The translations under genes and the position numbers were made by a program. Positions 6,773-13,478 of a stretch of DNA of 16,444 nucleotides are shown one piece after another. How positions within the stretch are numbered: position 1 is the first letter of the stretch; every line of letters begins with the position of its first letter. The stretch is from JBIQLO01 sp044464175 (GTDB taxonomy: Bacteria > Planctomycetota > Phycisphaerae > Tepidisphaerales > Tepidisphaeraceae), in contig JBIQLO010000081.1 of NCBI GenBank assembly GCA_044464175.1, positions 1 through 16,444 of the forward strand, in the 5' to 3' direction. The notes beneath the pieces are model-generated. The model made no database searches, had not been told where the DNA came from, and saw nothing but the letters and a program-made list of their open reading frames with translations.

Positions 6773-7987
6773 TTACAGGCCGATTTTCATGTACAGCGAC
6801 CGCATCGCCGCCTGGCGCCGCTCCACCTCCAGGCGCAGGGCCTCGGGCAGTTGCAGCGATCCGCGGAAGATCATCTCGCACGAGACGAACCGCCCGCTGA
6901 TGCGGCAGACGTCCCCCCGGATCATCTCCAGCAGCAGTTGGGTCACCTGCCGCCCCATCTCCGGGATCGGCTGGCTCAGGACCGTCAGTGGCGGATTGGC
7001 ATGCTGGGCCGAATCCGTCCCCATGCTCCCCACCACGCCCGCCTCCGTGGGCACGTCGATCCCACGTTCGCGCAGCGCCCGCATCGCCCCCAGCGCCAGG
7101 TGGTCCGTGAAAGCGAACACCCCCCGGGGCGCGCCGTGCGCCTCGATGAACCGAAGGGTCTGCTCATACCCCGCCTCCACCGACTGCTTGGGGCAGCGCA
7201 TGAACGAAATCCGCGCCGTGTCGCCCCCCCCTTCGATGTATCCCTGCACCAGCCCGAGAAACTTTTCATCCGGCTTGGGCGCCAGCCCCGCGATCCGGAT
7301 GTAGTCGGCCGCATCCCACCCCAGATACAGAATCTTCTCATACCCCAGCTGCGCAAAGGTCCACCCCACCAGTTGACCGGCCGGCAGATGGTCCACCGCC
7401 ACGAAGTTATGCACCGCCCGCAGATTCCGCCGTCCCACCGTCACCCATGGAACCCCGCGCTGATCCAGCCCGCTGAGCAGCTCGTCCGTGGCGATGTCCG
7501 AATAGAGGATCACCCCCGCGATCCCATCTGAAATCTCGTCCAGCCGCTGACAGATTTTCGCTGCCCACGCGCCCGGCTCCGGCAGCAGGGCGATCTTCAC
7601 CAGCGCGTAATCCGAACGGGCCAGCACGTGCTCGGCCCCGCGAATCACCCCCTGGTACCAGGATTCCGTGTCCTGATCGTCGAACCGGACGCTCGAGAGC
7701 AGGTCAATCACGCCGATCTGCCTCGCCTTGCGCGCCTTTTTGGGCGCGGGCGATTCGGGGCGCGGCAGCACAAGCGTCCCCTGCCGCGGCAGGCACTGCA
7801 CCAGCCCGCGCTGAGCCAGCCCGCGCAACGCCGCCTGCACGGTGTTGCGGCTCACCCCAAACTGCCGCGTCAACTGCCGCACCGACGGCAGCCGCTCCCC
7901 CCCCGCCAGCCGTCCCTCGGCAATCAGGTCGTATAAAGCCTGCTCCAGCCGCCCGGCCACCGAAGATGAAAGGGTCTTTCGCGCCAT
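6773..7987 (-). CDS. GntR-headed transcription regulator with LacI-type sugar sensor
   Basis: The 404-residue protein has a GntR-type winged helix at about residues 10-73 (LPSVRQLTRQFGVSRNTVQAAL is the helix-turn-helix region). A basic linker lies at 80-89, and a LacI/periplasmic-binding-protein fold at 90-378 begins IGVIDLL and includes GVFAFTDHLALGAMRAL. This is the architecture of Bacillus AraR and of many sugar-responsive repressors in the PVC group. It is divergent from the oxidoreductase operon with a 171-base spacer that contains two copies of a 15-base site, most simply its operators. It is also first in a leftward set with the prepilin-like and secreted genes. The inducer is probably a sugar or sugar acid; its identity is unknown. 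The start is directly before the helix-turn-helix and has only a weak AGG-type binding site. Confidence 0.88.
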   Translation of the reverse strand: MARKTLSSSVAGRLEQALYDLIAEGRLAGGERLPSVRQLTRQFGVSRNTVQAALRGLAQRGLVQCLPRQGTLVLPRPESPAPKKARKARQIGVIDLLSSVRFDDQDTESWYQGVIRGAEHVLARSDYALVKIALLPEPGAWAAKICQRLDEISDGIAGVILYSDIATDELLSGLDQRGVPWVTVGRRNLRAVHNFVAVDHLPAGQLVGWTFAQLGYEKILYLGWDAADYIRIAGLAPKPDEKFLGLVQGYIEGGGDTARISFMRCPKQSVEAGYEQTLRFIEAHGAPRGVFAFTDHLALGAMRALRERGIDVPTEAGVVGSMGTDSAQHANPPLTVLSQPIPEMGRQVTQLLLEMIRGDVCRISGRFVSCEMIFRGSLQLPEALRLEVERRQAAMRSLYMKIGL

Positions 7988-7998
7988 GACACGCCAAC

Positions 7999-8013
7999 CT
8001 GTCCTAATCTGTC
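7999..8013. promoter_or_regulatory. putative operator, regulator-proximal copy
   Basis: The plus strand reads CTGTCCTAATCTGTC. On the other strand it is two GACAG pentamers spaced 10 bp apart, one helical turn. It lies 11 bases upstream of the regulator start codon and downstream of the predicted leftward promoter, a position suited to autoregulation by road-block. A copy differing at one base lies 110 bases away at 8109-8123. Confidence 0.6.
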
Positions 8014-8029
8014 ACCTCATATGACCTCG

Positions 8030-8058
8030 TGTGTACCGCTACATTGCCCGTCCGTCAA
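8030..8058 (-). promoter_or_regulatory. putative promoter of the regulator gene
   Basis: Reading leftward, TTGACG (8058-8053) and TACACA (8035-8030) are separated by 17 bases, an optimal sigma-70 spacing. Transcription would begin near 8023, just upstream of the operator copy at 7999-8013. Confidence 0.5.
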
Positions 8059-8108
8059 GACAAAATCTTCATAAATGTTTTATTTCACCTAGTCCCCCGC
8101 CCTGCCAT

Positions 8109-8123
8109 CTGTCCTATTCTGTC
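8109..8123. promoter_or_regulatory. putative operator, operon-proximal copy
   Basis: CTGTCCTATTCTGTC differs from the site at 7999-8013 by one base and has the same orientation and the same pair of 10-bp-spaced GACAG units on the minus strand. It directly abuts the -35-like TTGATT at 8124. A bound repressor would therefore occlude RNA polymerase at the rightward promoter. Confidence 0.6.
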
Positions 8124-8151
8124 TTGATTTCGACTGCCGAAAAGTTACGAT
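8124..8151 (+). promoter_or_regulatory. putative promoter of the six-gene cluster
   Basis: TTGATT and TACGAT are separated by 16 bases. The -10-like box ends seven bases before the ATG at 8159, so the transcript would start at or one base before the start codon, implying a leaderless or nearly leaderless mRNA. No Shine-Dalgarno sequence precedes that ATG, which agrees. Confidence 0.4.
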
Positions 8152-8158
8152 CCCACTT

Positions 8159-9148
8159 ATGGATGTGCGCCTTGGCATCATCGGCCTGGGACGAATCGGC
8201 CTCCAGCAACTGCAATGCGCACGCACCCTCCCCGGCCTACAGGTCCTGGCCATCGCCGACCCGCGCCCGGACCTGCCCCTGCCGCCCGGCCTCCAACACC
8301 ACCAGCAATGGGAACGTCTGCTGGAGGAACCCCGCCTCGACGCCGTCAGCATCTGCACCCCCCATCACCTGCACGAGCCGATGGTCGCCGCCGCCCTGGC
8401 GGCCGGGAAACACGTGCTGGTGGAAAAACCGCTGGCCATGACCGCCGAACAGGGGCGGGCCTTCATCGAAAGCGCGAAAAACAACCGGCGTGTCCTGATG
8501 GTGGAACTGACCCACCGCTTCTATCCCGCCTTTCAGCAGGCCCGCGCCCAGGTACGGGCCGGACGGCTGGGAACAATCTACGCCGTCGAAGACCGCATCG
8601 TCGAGCCGGCCTCCACCCAGATTCAACCCTGGCTGCAGCGCCGATCCACCGCTGGCGGCGGGGTGGCGCTGACCAACGGCATCCACATGCTCGACCGCAT
8701 CGCCGCCATCACCGCCCAGTCGCTCCGATTCCACGCCGGGGCGGCCGGACAGGATGCCCACTTAGGCGATGTGGAGGACACCGCCGCCATGTTCCTGACC
8801 CTCGACAACGGCGCCCCCGTCCAATTCCTGGCCGCCTGGCCGCGCGGCCAGGGCCGGACCGACGATGAACTGACCCTCTACGGCGCTCGGGGGACCCTCC
8901 GCCTCTGGGCCTGGCACGGCTGGCGCTTTGAGCCGATGGGGCGCGATGAAGCCCCCGAGGAATGCCGGTCCTATCCCGCCGATGCCGACGCCGAGATGAT
9001 CGTGCGCGGCGGCGTCAGCGGCGCATTGCGGGAATTTGTCGCCGCCATCACCGAATCGCGCCAGCCCGATCCCCCCGCCGACGCCGCCGTGGCGGCCCAG
9101 GCATTGGTTGAGCAGTTTTACCGCCACGTGCGCCCGGAGGCCGGATGA
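8159..9148 (+). CDS. Gfo/Idh/MocA-family sugar oxidoreductase
   Basis: The 329-residue protein has the N-terminal Rossmann fold of the family (IGLGRIG at 8-14, an Asp-containing turn at AIADPRP) and the EKP motif at 89-91 with the catalytic Lys90. The C-terminal substrate domain carries GGGVALTNGIHMLD at 166-179, where Gly-rich, His176 and Asp179 positions fit the usual GGxxxDxGxHxxD pattern with Asn in place of the first Asp. Members oxidise or reduce sugar or cyclitol hydroxyls with NAD(P), often giving a lactone or keto sugar. It is the first gene of the rightward operon, and its stop overlaps the next start as ATGA. The fold begins immediately after the ATG, so the start is secure although no ribosome binding site is present. 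The substrate is not known. Confidence 0.9.
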   Translation: MDVRLGIIGLGRIGLQQLQCARTLPGLQVLAIADPRPDLPLPPGLQHHQQWERLLEEPRLDAVSICTPHHLHEPMVAAALAAGKHVLVEKPLAMTAEQGRAFIESAKNNRRVLMVELTHRFYPAFQQARAQVRAGRLGTIYAVEDRIVEPASTQIQPWLQRRSTAGGGVALTNGIHMLDRIAAITAQSLRFHAGAAGQDAHLGDVEDTAAMFLTLDNGAPVQFLAAWPRGQGRTDDELTLYGARGTLRLWAWHGWRFEPMGRDEAPEECRSYPADADAEMIVRGGVSGALREFVAAITESRQPDPPADAAVAAQALVEQFYRHVRPEAG

Positions 9149-9960
9149 ACCCCTGGTGCGGCTGCAGCTTCGTCCACCCCGGCCAATCCCTCGCCCAGGG
9201 CCTGGCGTGGGTGCATCGCCACGGCTTTGCCCACGTGGACATCGGCATCGGCGGAAGCCACGGGCACTGCTCGCCCATCGAGGCCGCCGAGCATCCCCAG
9301 CCCCTCGCCGACGAGGTGCGCCGTCAGACGCAGAATCTGCAATTGCGCCCCAACGAATGCTTCACCCTCAACTTCGGCTGGCCGATCAACACCCCCGATT
9401 CCGCCCAGCGCCGCCGCACCGCCCAACTCTTTCCCGGCCTCTGCCGCTTCGCCGCCGCCGCGCAATTCGCCAGCATCCTCCTGATTCCCGGCCCCGTCCA
9501 CCCCCGCCTTGGCCGCCGGCGATCAATCGACCTGTCGGTCTCCGCCTTGCGTGAACTGGCAAGCATCGCCGCGGACCACGCCCTGCGCCTCCATGTGGAG
9601 GCCGATGTCGACTCCTGCTGCAACACCCCCGAGACCGCCGATGAACTGTGCCGCCGCACCCAGGACCTCTACCTGACGCTCGACTACTCCCATTTCATCT
9701 GCCAGGGCATCGCCGCCGAACGCGTTGAACGGCTCCATCCCCACACCCGCCACCTCCACCTCCGCCAGGCCGCCCCCGGCCAACTGGTCGCCCCGGTGGA
9801 TCAGGGCGCCATCGACTTCACCCGCATGCTGGACCAGCTCCGGGCAGGCGGCTATCGCGGCCTCTACTGCATTGAATACCTGGGCGAGGATGCCGAGCCC
9901 CGCACTGCCGCCCTCCTCGAACAGCTCTCAGCCCTCACGCAGGAACATCAGCCGGTTTAA
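9145..9960 (+). CDS. sugar phosphate isomerase/epimerase-like TIM barrel
   Basis: The 271-residue protein fits the xylose-isomerase-like TIM barrel superfamily (AP endonuclease 2 fold), which includes sugar epimerases, inosose dehydratases and hydroxypyruvate isomerases. Likely metal ligands sit at strand ends: Glu152 (LHVEAD), Asp180 and His183 (LTLDYSHF), His205 (HLHLRQA) and Glu244 (YCIEYLG). These resemble the usual Glu-Asp-His-Glu set of such enzymes. The start overlaps the oxidoreductase stop by four bases, which implies translational coupling. In operons of this type the partner of a Gfo/Idh/MocA enzyme is often an epimerase or dehydratase acting on the oxidised sugar. Which one applies here cannot be read from the sequence. 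Confidence 0.8.
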   Translation: MNPWCGCSFVHPGQSLAQGLAWVHRHGFAHVDIGIGGSHGHCSPIEAAEHPQPLADEVRRQTQNLQLRPNECFTLNFGWPINTPDSAQRRRTAQLFPGLCRFAAAAQFASILLIPGPVHPRLGRRRSIDLSVSALRELASIAADHALRLHVEADVDSCCNTPETADELCRRTQDLYLTLDYSHFICQGIAAERVERLHPHTRHLHLRQAAPGQLVAPVDQGAIDFTRMLDQLRAGGYRGLYCIEYLGEDAEPRTAALLEQLSALTQEHQPV

Positions 9961-9962
9961 TT

Positions 9963-10913
9963 ATGGCCATCCCCTCATCCCATCCGCTGGAAGTCATCAC
10001 CGTCCGCGGCCCGGTCTCCCCGGACCGGTTGGGCATCACCCAGACCCACGAACACCTCATCCTCGACGCCTACGACCACTACCACACCTATGACATGGTC
10101 ATCGACGATGAGGAACTGGTGATCCAGGAACTCGGGCAATTCACCCGCAACGGCGGCCGGACGATCTGCGATGTCACCCTCCAGGAGATCGGGCGCAACC
10201 CCACCGCCCTGAAGCGCATCAGCGCCCAGGCCGACATCCACATCGTCATGGGCTGCGGCTGGTACCGGGACTTCGGCTATCCCCCCCTCGTTCAGGAGCG
10301 CACCAGCCGCGAACTGGCCGATATTCTCGTCAGGGAGATCGAGCAGGGGGTGGGCGACACCGGCATCCGCGCCGGCCTGATCGGCGAGATCGGCACCGGC
10401 CGCCATTTCATCAAGCCGGCTGAGGAACGCGTCTTCCGCGCCGCCGCCCTCGCCCAGCAGCGCACCGGCGTCGCCATCTCCACCCACACCACCCGCTGGG
10501 GCACCCTCGCCCTCGAACAGATCGCCCTGCTCCGCGAGTACGGCGCCGACCCGGCGAAAATCATCATCGGCCACCTGGGCGACCGGCGCGGCGTGCATCA
10601 TCTGCTCCCCATCGCCGAACAGGGCGTCTATCTCGAGGTGGACAACATCGGCTTTCTCGACTACCAGCCCGAATCCGTCCGCGCCGACAACGTCGCCGCC
10701 CTCTGCCGCGAGGGATTCGCCCAGCGCATCCTTCTGTCCGAGGACATCTGTATGCTCAGCCACCTCCACTACCGCGGCGGCAAAGGATACGGCTACCTGC
10801 TGGAGGTCTTCATTCCGATGCTCAAGCAGCGCGGCGTGACCGAAACGCAGATCCACGCCATGCTGGTGGAAAACCCGGCCCGCGCCCTGGCCCGAAGGAG
10901 GCCCGATGCCTGA
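9963..10913 (+). CDS. phosphotriesterase-family metal hydrolase, probable lactonase
   Basis: The 316-residue protein is a member of the amidohydrolase superfamily close to bacterial phosphotriesterase homologues. The metal ligands can be followed: THEH (His29, His31), STHTT (His175), IIGHLGD (His204) and LLSED (Asp261). The bridging residue is Glu142 in LIGEIGTG, where true phosphotriesterases have a carboxylated lysine. The E. coli phosphotriesterase homology protein also uses a glutamate. Several relatives hydrolyse sugar lactones, which fits a step after a sugar dehydrogenase. The ATG lies two bases after the preceding stop with no clear ribosome binding site, so coupling is likely, and the end overlaps the next gene by eight bases. 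The natural substrate is inferred from context only. Confidence 0.88.
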   Translation: MAIPSSHPLEVITVRGPVSPDRLGITQTHEHLILDAYDHYHTYDMVIDDEELVIQELGQFTRNGGRTICDVTLQEIGRNPTALKRISAQADIHIVMGCGWYRDFGYPPLVQERTSRELADILVREIEQGVGDTGIRAGLIGEIGTGRHFIKPAEERVFRAAALAQQRTGVAISTHTTRWGTLALEQIALLREYGADPAKIIIGHLGDRRGVHHLLPIAEQGVYLEVDNIGFLDYQPESVRADNVAALCREGFAQRILLSEDICMLSHLHYRGGKGYGYLLEVFIPMLKQRGVTETQIHAMLVENPARALARRRPDA

Positions 10914-12147
10914 GTCCCTTTACGACCGCCTCGACCTGCCGCGCATCATCAACGCCGTCGGCTATGCCACGCGCGTCGGCGGCGGGCCCCTGGATGAGGC
11001 GGTGCTCGACGCCATGCGCCAGGCCGCCCAGCTCTCGGTGGAAATCGACGACCTGCAGGCCGCCGCCTCCACCGCCATCGCCCGCCACACCGGCGCTGAG
11101 GCAGGCCTCATCACCTGCGGCGCCGGCGCGGCCCTCACCCTGGCCGCCGCCGCCTGCCTGGCGGGCAACGACCCCGACCGCATGGACCAACTGCCCCAGG
11201 CCCACGCCCTCCCGCGCAACCGCATCCTCTATCCCAACCCCGGCCCCTACGACTACGACCACGCCCTCCGCCTCAGCGGCGCAACGCTCGACTTCGTTGA
11301 TTACGATGCGCCCGACGCCCTGGACCGAATCGAGCAGGCCATCAGCCCAAAAACCGCCGCCATCGGCTACCTCTGGCAGCGCCTCGGCCAGCAACCCACC
11401 GTGCGCCAACTCGCCGACCTGGCCCATCGCCACCACCTGCCCCTGATCCTCGACGCCGCCCTGGCCCTTCCGCCGGTGGAACATCTTCACACCTTCATCC
11501 GCGACGGCGCGGACCTGGTCGCCCTCAGCGGCGGCAAGCACCTGGGCGGCCCCCAGGCGTCCGGCCTCCTCTTCGGCCGCCGCGACCTGATCCGCAGCGC
11601 CTGGGTGCAGATGGTGGACATGGACGTGCGCCCCGACACCTGGTCCCTGCGCCCCTGGATCGAGGAAGGCTGGATCACCCGCCCCCCGCGCCACGGCATC
11701 GGCCGGTCCATGAAAGTCTCCAAGGAGGCCATCGTCGGCTGCCTCACCGCCCTGGAGCGCTACGCCCAGCGCGACCACGCCGCCGAACGCGCCCAATGGC
11801 AAACACGCATCGACCACCTGCATGCGGGCCTCAGCGCCCTGGGCACGCTCGAAGCCACAAAGCTGTTCCCCGCCCCCAACGGCCAGCCCTTCCCGGTCCT
11901 CCGCCTTCAGTGTCCCGACATGCTCCTGTTTCTCGAGGTCCTGCGCCGTCACCGTCCCAAAATCATCCTCGCCGAGGATGAAGCGGATTCGCGCATCGCC
12001 TTCATCTATCCTATGTGTCTCAAGGAAGAGGACCTGCGCCAGATCATCGCCGCGTTTGCCAGTGCCGCCAGTGCCCTCACTGGCGGAATTCCGCCCAAAG
12101 AAATGGATTCATCCGCCAGTCAGAGCGCTGGCGCTACCATGAGGTAA
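10906..12147 (+). CDS. SelA/DgaE-like PLP enzyme, probable amino sugar-acid ammonia-lyase
   Basis: The 413-residue protein has the fold-type I PLP pattern of the SelA-like family. It shows IINAVGYATRVGGGPL at 14-29, CGAGAALTLAAAACLAG at 71-87, the cofactor-binding Asp183 in LILDAALALPP, and the Schiff-base Lys211 in LVALSGGKHLGGPQ. SelA proper charges tRNA-Sec and is longer. This shorter form with the IGRSMKVSKEAIVG segment (about 265-279) resembles DgaE-type proteins that remove ammonia from D-glucosaminate 6-phosphate. A perfect AAGGAGG precedes the ATG. Neighbours include a COG3964 amidohydrolase, a pairing that recurs with this family. The last 25 or so residues, from about ASAASALTGG onward, are encoded by palindromic repeats and are probably an added tail. 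Confidence 0.82.
   Translation: MPESLYDRLDLPRIINAVGYATRVGGGPLDEAVLDAMRQAAQLSVEIDDLQAAASTAIARHTGAEAGLITCGAGAALTLAAAACLAGNDPDRMDQLPQAHALPRNRILYPNPGPYDYDHALRLSGATLDFVDYDAPDALDRIEQAISPKTAAIGYLWQRLGQQPTVRQLADLAHRHHLPLILDAALALPPVEHLHTFIRDGADLVALSGGKHLGGPQASGLLFGRRDLIRSAWVQMVDMDVRPDTWSLRPWIEEGWITRPPRHGIGRSMKVSKEAIVGCLTALERYAQRDHAAERAQWQTRIDHLHAGLSALGTLEATKLFPAPNGQPFPVLRLQCPDMLLFLEVLRRHRPKIILAEDEADSRIAFIYPMCLKEEDLRQIIAAFASAASALTGGIPPKEMDSSASQSAGATMR
12065..12086. repeat. 9-bp palindrome inside the 3' end of the PLP-enzyme gene
   Basis: CCGCCAGTG and CACTGGCGG pair perfectly around a CCCT loop. The element is translated as part of the C-terminal tail of the PLP enzyme, beyond the conserved domain. 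Confidence 0.65.
12114..12133. repeat. 6-bp inverted repeat just before the PLP-enzyme stop
   Basis: CGCCAG and CTGGCG pair around an 8-base loop, 28 bases after the previous palindrome, and share the CCGCCAGT string with it. Both lie in the coding tail. Confidence 0.45.
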
Positions 12148-12153
12148 CTAAAA

Positions 12154-13383
12154 ATGCCCGACAAATGGATTCTCAAAGGCGGAACGATCTACGATGGCAC
12201 CGGCGCTCCCCCCCGGCGCGGCGATGTCCGCATCGCCGGCGGCCGGATCACCCATATCGATTCCCGAATCCCCCCCAACGATGAGATGATCATCGACGCC
12301 GACGGCCTGATCGTCGCCCCCGGCCTCATCGACCTCCATGTCCATGTCTACGACGGCATGAACCTCCACTCCATCGCCCCTGCCGACGCGGGCCTGCGCA
12401 CCGGCGTCACCACGATGCTCGACACCGGCTCCGCCGGCGCAATGAACTACCCCGCGTTCGAAAAATACATCATGGCCCCGGCCCCCGAGTCCATCTACGC
12501 CCTGCTCAACATCTCCCACCACGGCGTCCAGGGGCATCCCGACATTCCCCCCTATCTGGGCGACCTGTACGACACCGCCTATCTCGACCCCGCGCCCGCC
12601 CTCCGCTGCATCGAGCGCCACCCCGAGCGACTCCTGGGCGTCAAGGTCCGCCTCACCAATTCCCTGGCCGCCGGAAAAGTCGCCCATGAGCACACCGCCC
12701 TGTCCAACGCCGTCCAGGTGGCCCGGCAAACCGGCCTTCTCTTTTTCGTCCACCACGCCGCCTCCGGCATCCCGCTGGACCAGGTCCTGTCCCGGTTCAT
12801 CGCCGGCGATGTGCTCACCCACACCTATCACTCCCTGGGCGACGGCGGCTTCCAGGGCCCCGACGCCGCCCCCACCCGCGCCATGCTCCAGGCCCGCGAC
12901 CGCGGCGCCCTCTTCGACGTCGGCCACGGCAGCGGCGCCTTCGCCTGGCACATCGCCGAACCGGCCTGCCAGAAGCACGGCTTCTGGCCCGACACCATCA
13001 GCACCGATCTCCACAAATTCAACCTCGAAGGCCCCGTGATTGACCTGCCCACCACCATGAGCAAGTTCCTCCACCTGGGCATGCCGATGGAAAAAGTGAT
13101 CCAGTGCGTCACCGCCAACCCCGCCGCCGCCATGCACCAAAGCCACCGCCTGGGCCGCCTCCTGCCCGGCCGCCCCGCCGACCTCACGCTGCTCAAGCTC
13201 ATCCCCGGCGCTCATGCCCTGACCGACTCCACCGGCGCTGTCCGCACCGCCTCTCAGCGCCTCATCCCCATCTGCGCCTTCAAAAACGGCCGCCGCTTTG
13301 GCGATGACTCCCTCCCCCGGTACGCCGGGGGAGGGCCGGGGAGGGGGTCTGGCGCAATGGCCGGTGAAAGCTCCCCACCCTAA
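12154..13383 (+). CDS. COG3964-type amidohydrolase (probable deacetylase)
   Basis: The 409-residue protein is a binuclear amidohydrolase. It shows LIDLHVHVYDG (His62, His64), the carboxylation-competent Lys164 in GVKVRLTNS, FVHHA (His200), LTHTYH (His223) and ISTDLHK (Asp285). These features and the GDGG and DVGHGSG segments fit the COG3964 group, often misnamed dihydroorotase, with members that hydrolyse acetylated hydroxy acids. In this context it could remove an acyl group from a sugar acid before the PLP enzyme acts. GAGG lies nine bases before the ATG, six bases after the preceding stop. The conserved protein should end near AFKNGRRFGDD at about 385. The remaining 24 residues (SLPRYAGGGPGRGSG and onward) are encoded by an inserted-looking palindromic repeat, and the stop codon is supplied inside it. 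Confidence 0.87.
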   Translation: MPDKWILKGGTIYDGTGAPPRRGDVRIAGGRITHIDSRIPPNDEMIIDADGLIVAPGLIDLHVHVYDGMNLHSIAPADAGLRTGVTTMLDTGSAGAMNYPAFEKYIMAPAPESIYALLNISHHGVQGHPDIPPYLGDLYDTAYLDPAPALRCIERHPERLLGVKVRLTNSLAAGKVAHEHTALSNAVQVARQTGLLFFVHHAASGIPLDQVLSRFIAGDVLTHTYHSLGDGGFQGPDAAPTRAMLQARDRGALFDVGHGSGAFAWHIAEPACQKHGFWPDTISTDLHKFNLEGPVIDLPTTMSKFLHLGMPMEKVIQCVTANPAAAMHQSHRLGRLLPGRPADLTLLKLIPGAHALTDSTGAVRTASQRLIPICAFKNGRRFGDDSLPRYAGGGPGRGSGAMAGESSPP

Positions 13384-13392
13384 CCCTCCCCC
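13310..13392. repeat. composite of two inverted CCCTCCCCC-family elements
   Basis: A perfect 11-bp hairpin with TACG loop (13310-13335, arm CCCTCCCCCGG) is followed by a G-rich tail. At 13373-13392 comes CCCCACCCTAACCCTCCCCC, the reverse complement of the tail found after the copy at 15541. The 26 bases at 13310-13335 are identical to 15541-15566. The amidohydrolase reading frame runs through the left part and stops within the composite at 13381-13383. Confidence 0.85.
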
Positions 13393-13400
13393 AGCTCGTA

Positions 13401-13420
13401 GGGCACGCTATTGCGTGCCC
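13401..13420. repeat. 8-bp palindrome in the spacer before the last operon gene
   Basis: GGGCACGC and GCGTGCCC pair around a TATT loop between the amidohydrolase stop and the next start. No T-run follows, so termination here is unlikely to be complete. Transcription of the next gene from the same promoter remains possible. Confidence 0.55.
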
Positions 13421-13478
13421 GAAGCGCCGACACCTGGCGCAACGCGTCTGTCCCCAAATGTTTTATTCAGGATACCCA

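Noticed and set aside
6714..6881. Longer N terminus for the prepilin-like protein, starting at 6881
   Set aside because: It would bury the prepilin cleavage site and overlap the regulator coding region. The start at 6713 has a strong AAGGAG.
9975..11952. Minus-strand open frames opposite the phosphotriesterase and PLP-enzyme genes
   Set aside because: They are shadow frames with low-complexity Gly/Ala/Val/Asp composition, while the plus strand encodes recognisable enzymes with catalytic residues.
12148..13215. Minus-strand open frame of 355 codons opposite the amidohydrolase
   Set aside because: It is an antisense shadow of a well-supported gene, with no family pattern.
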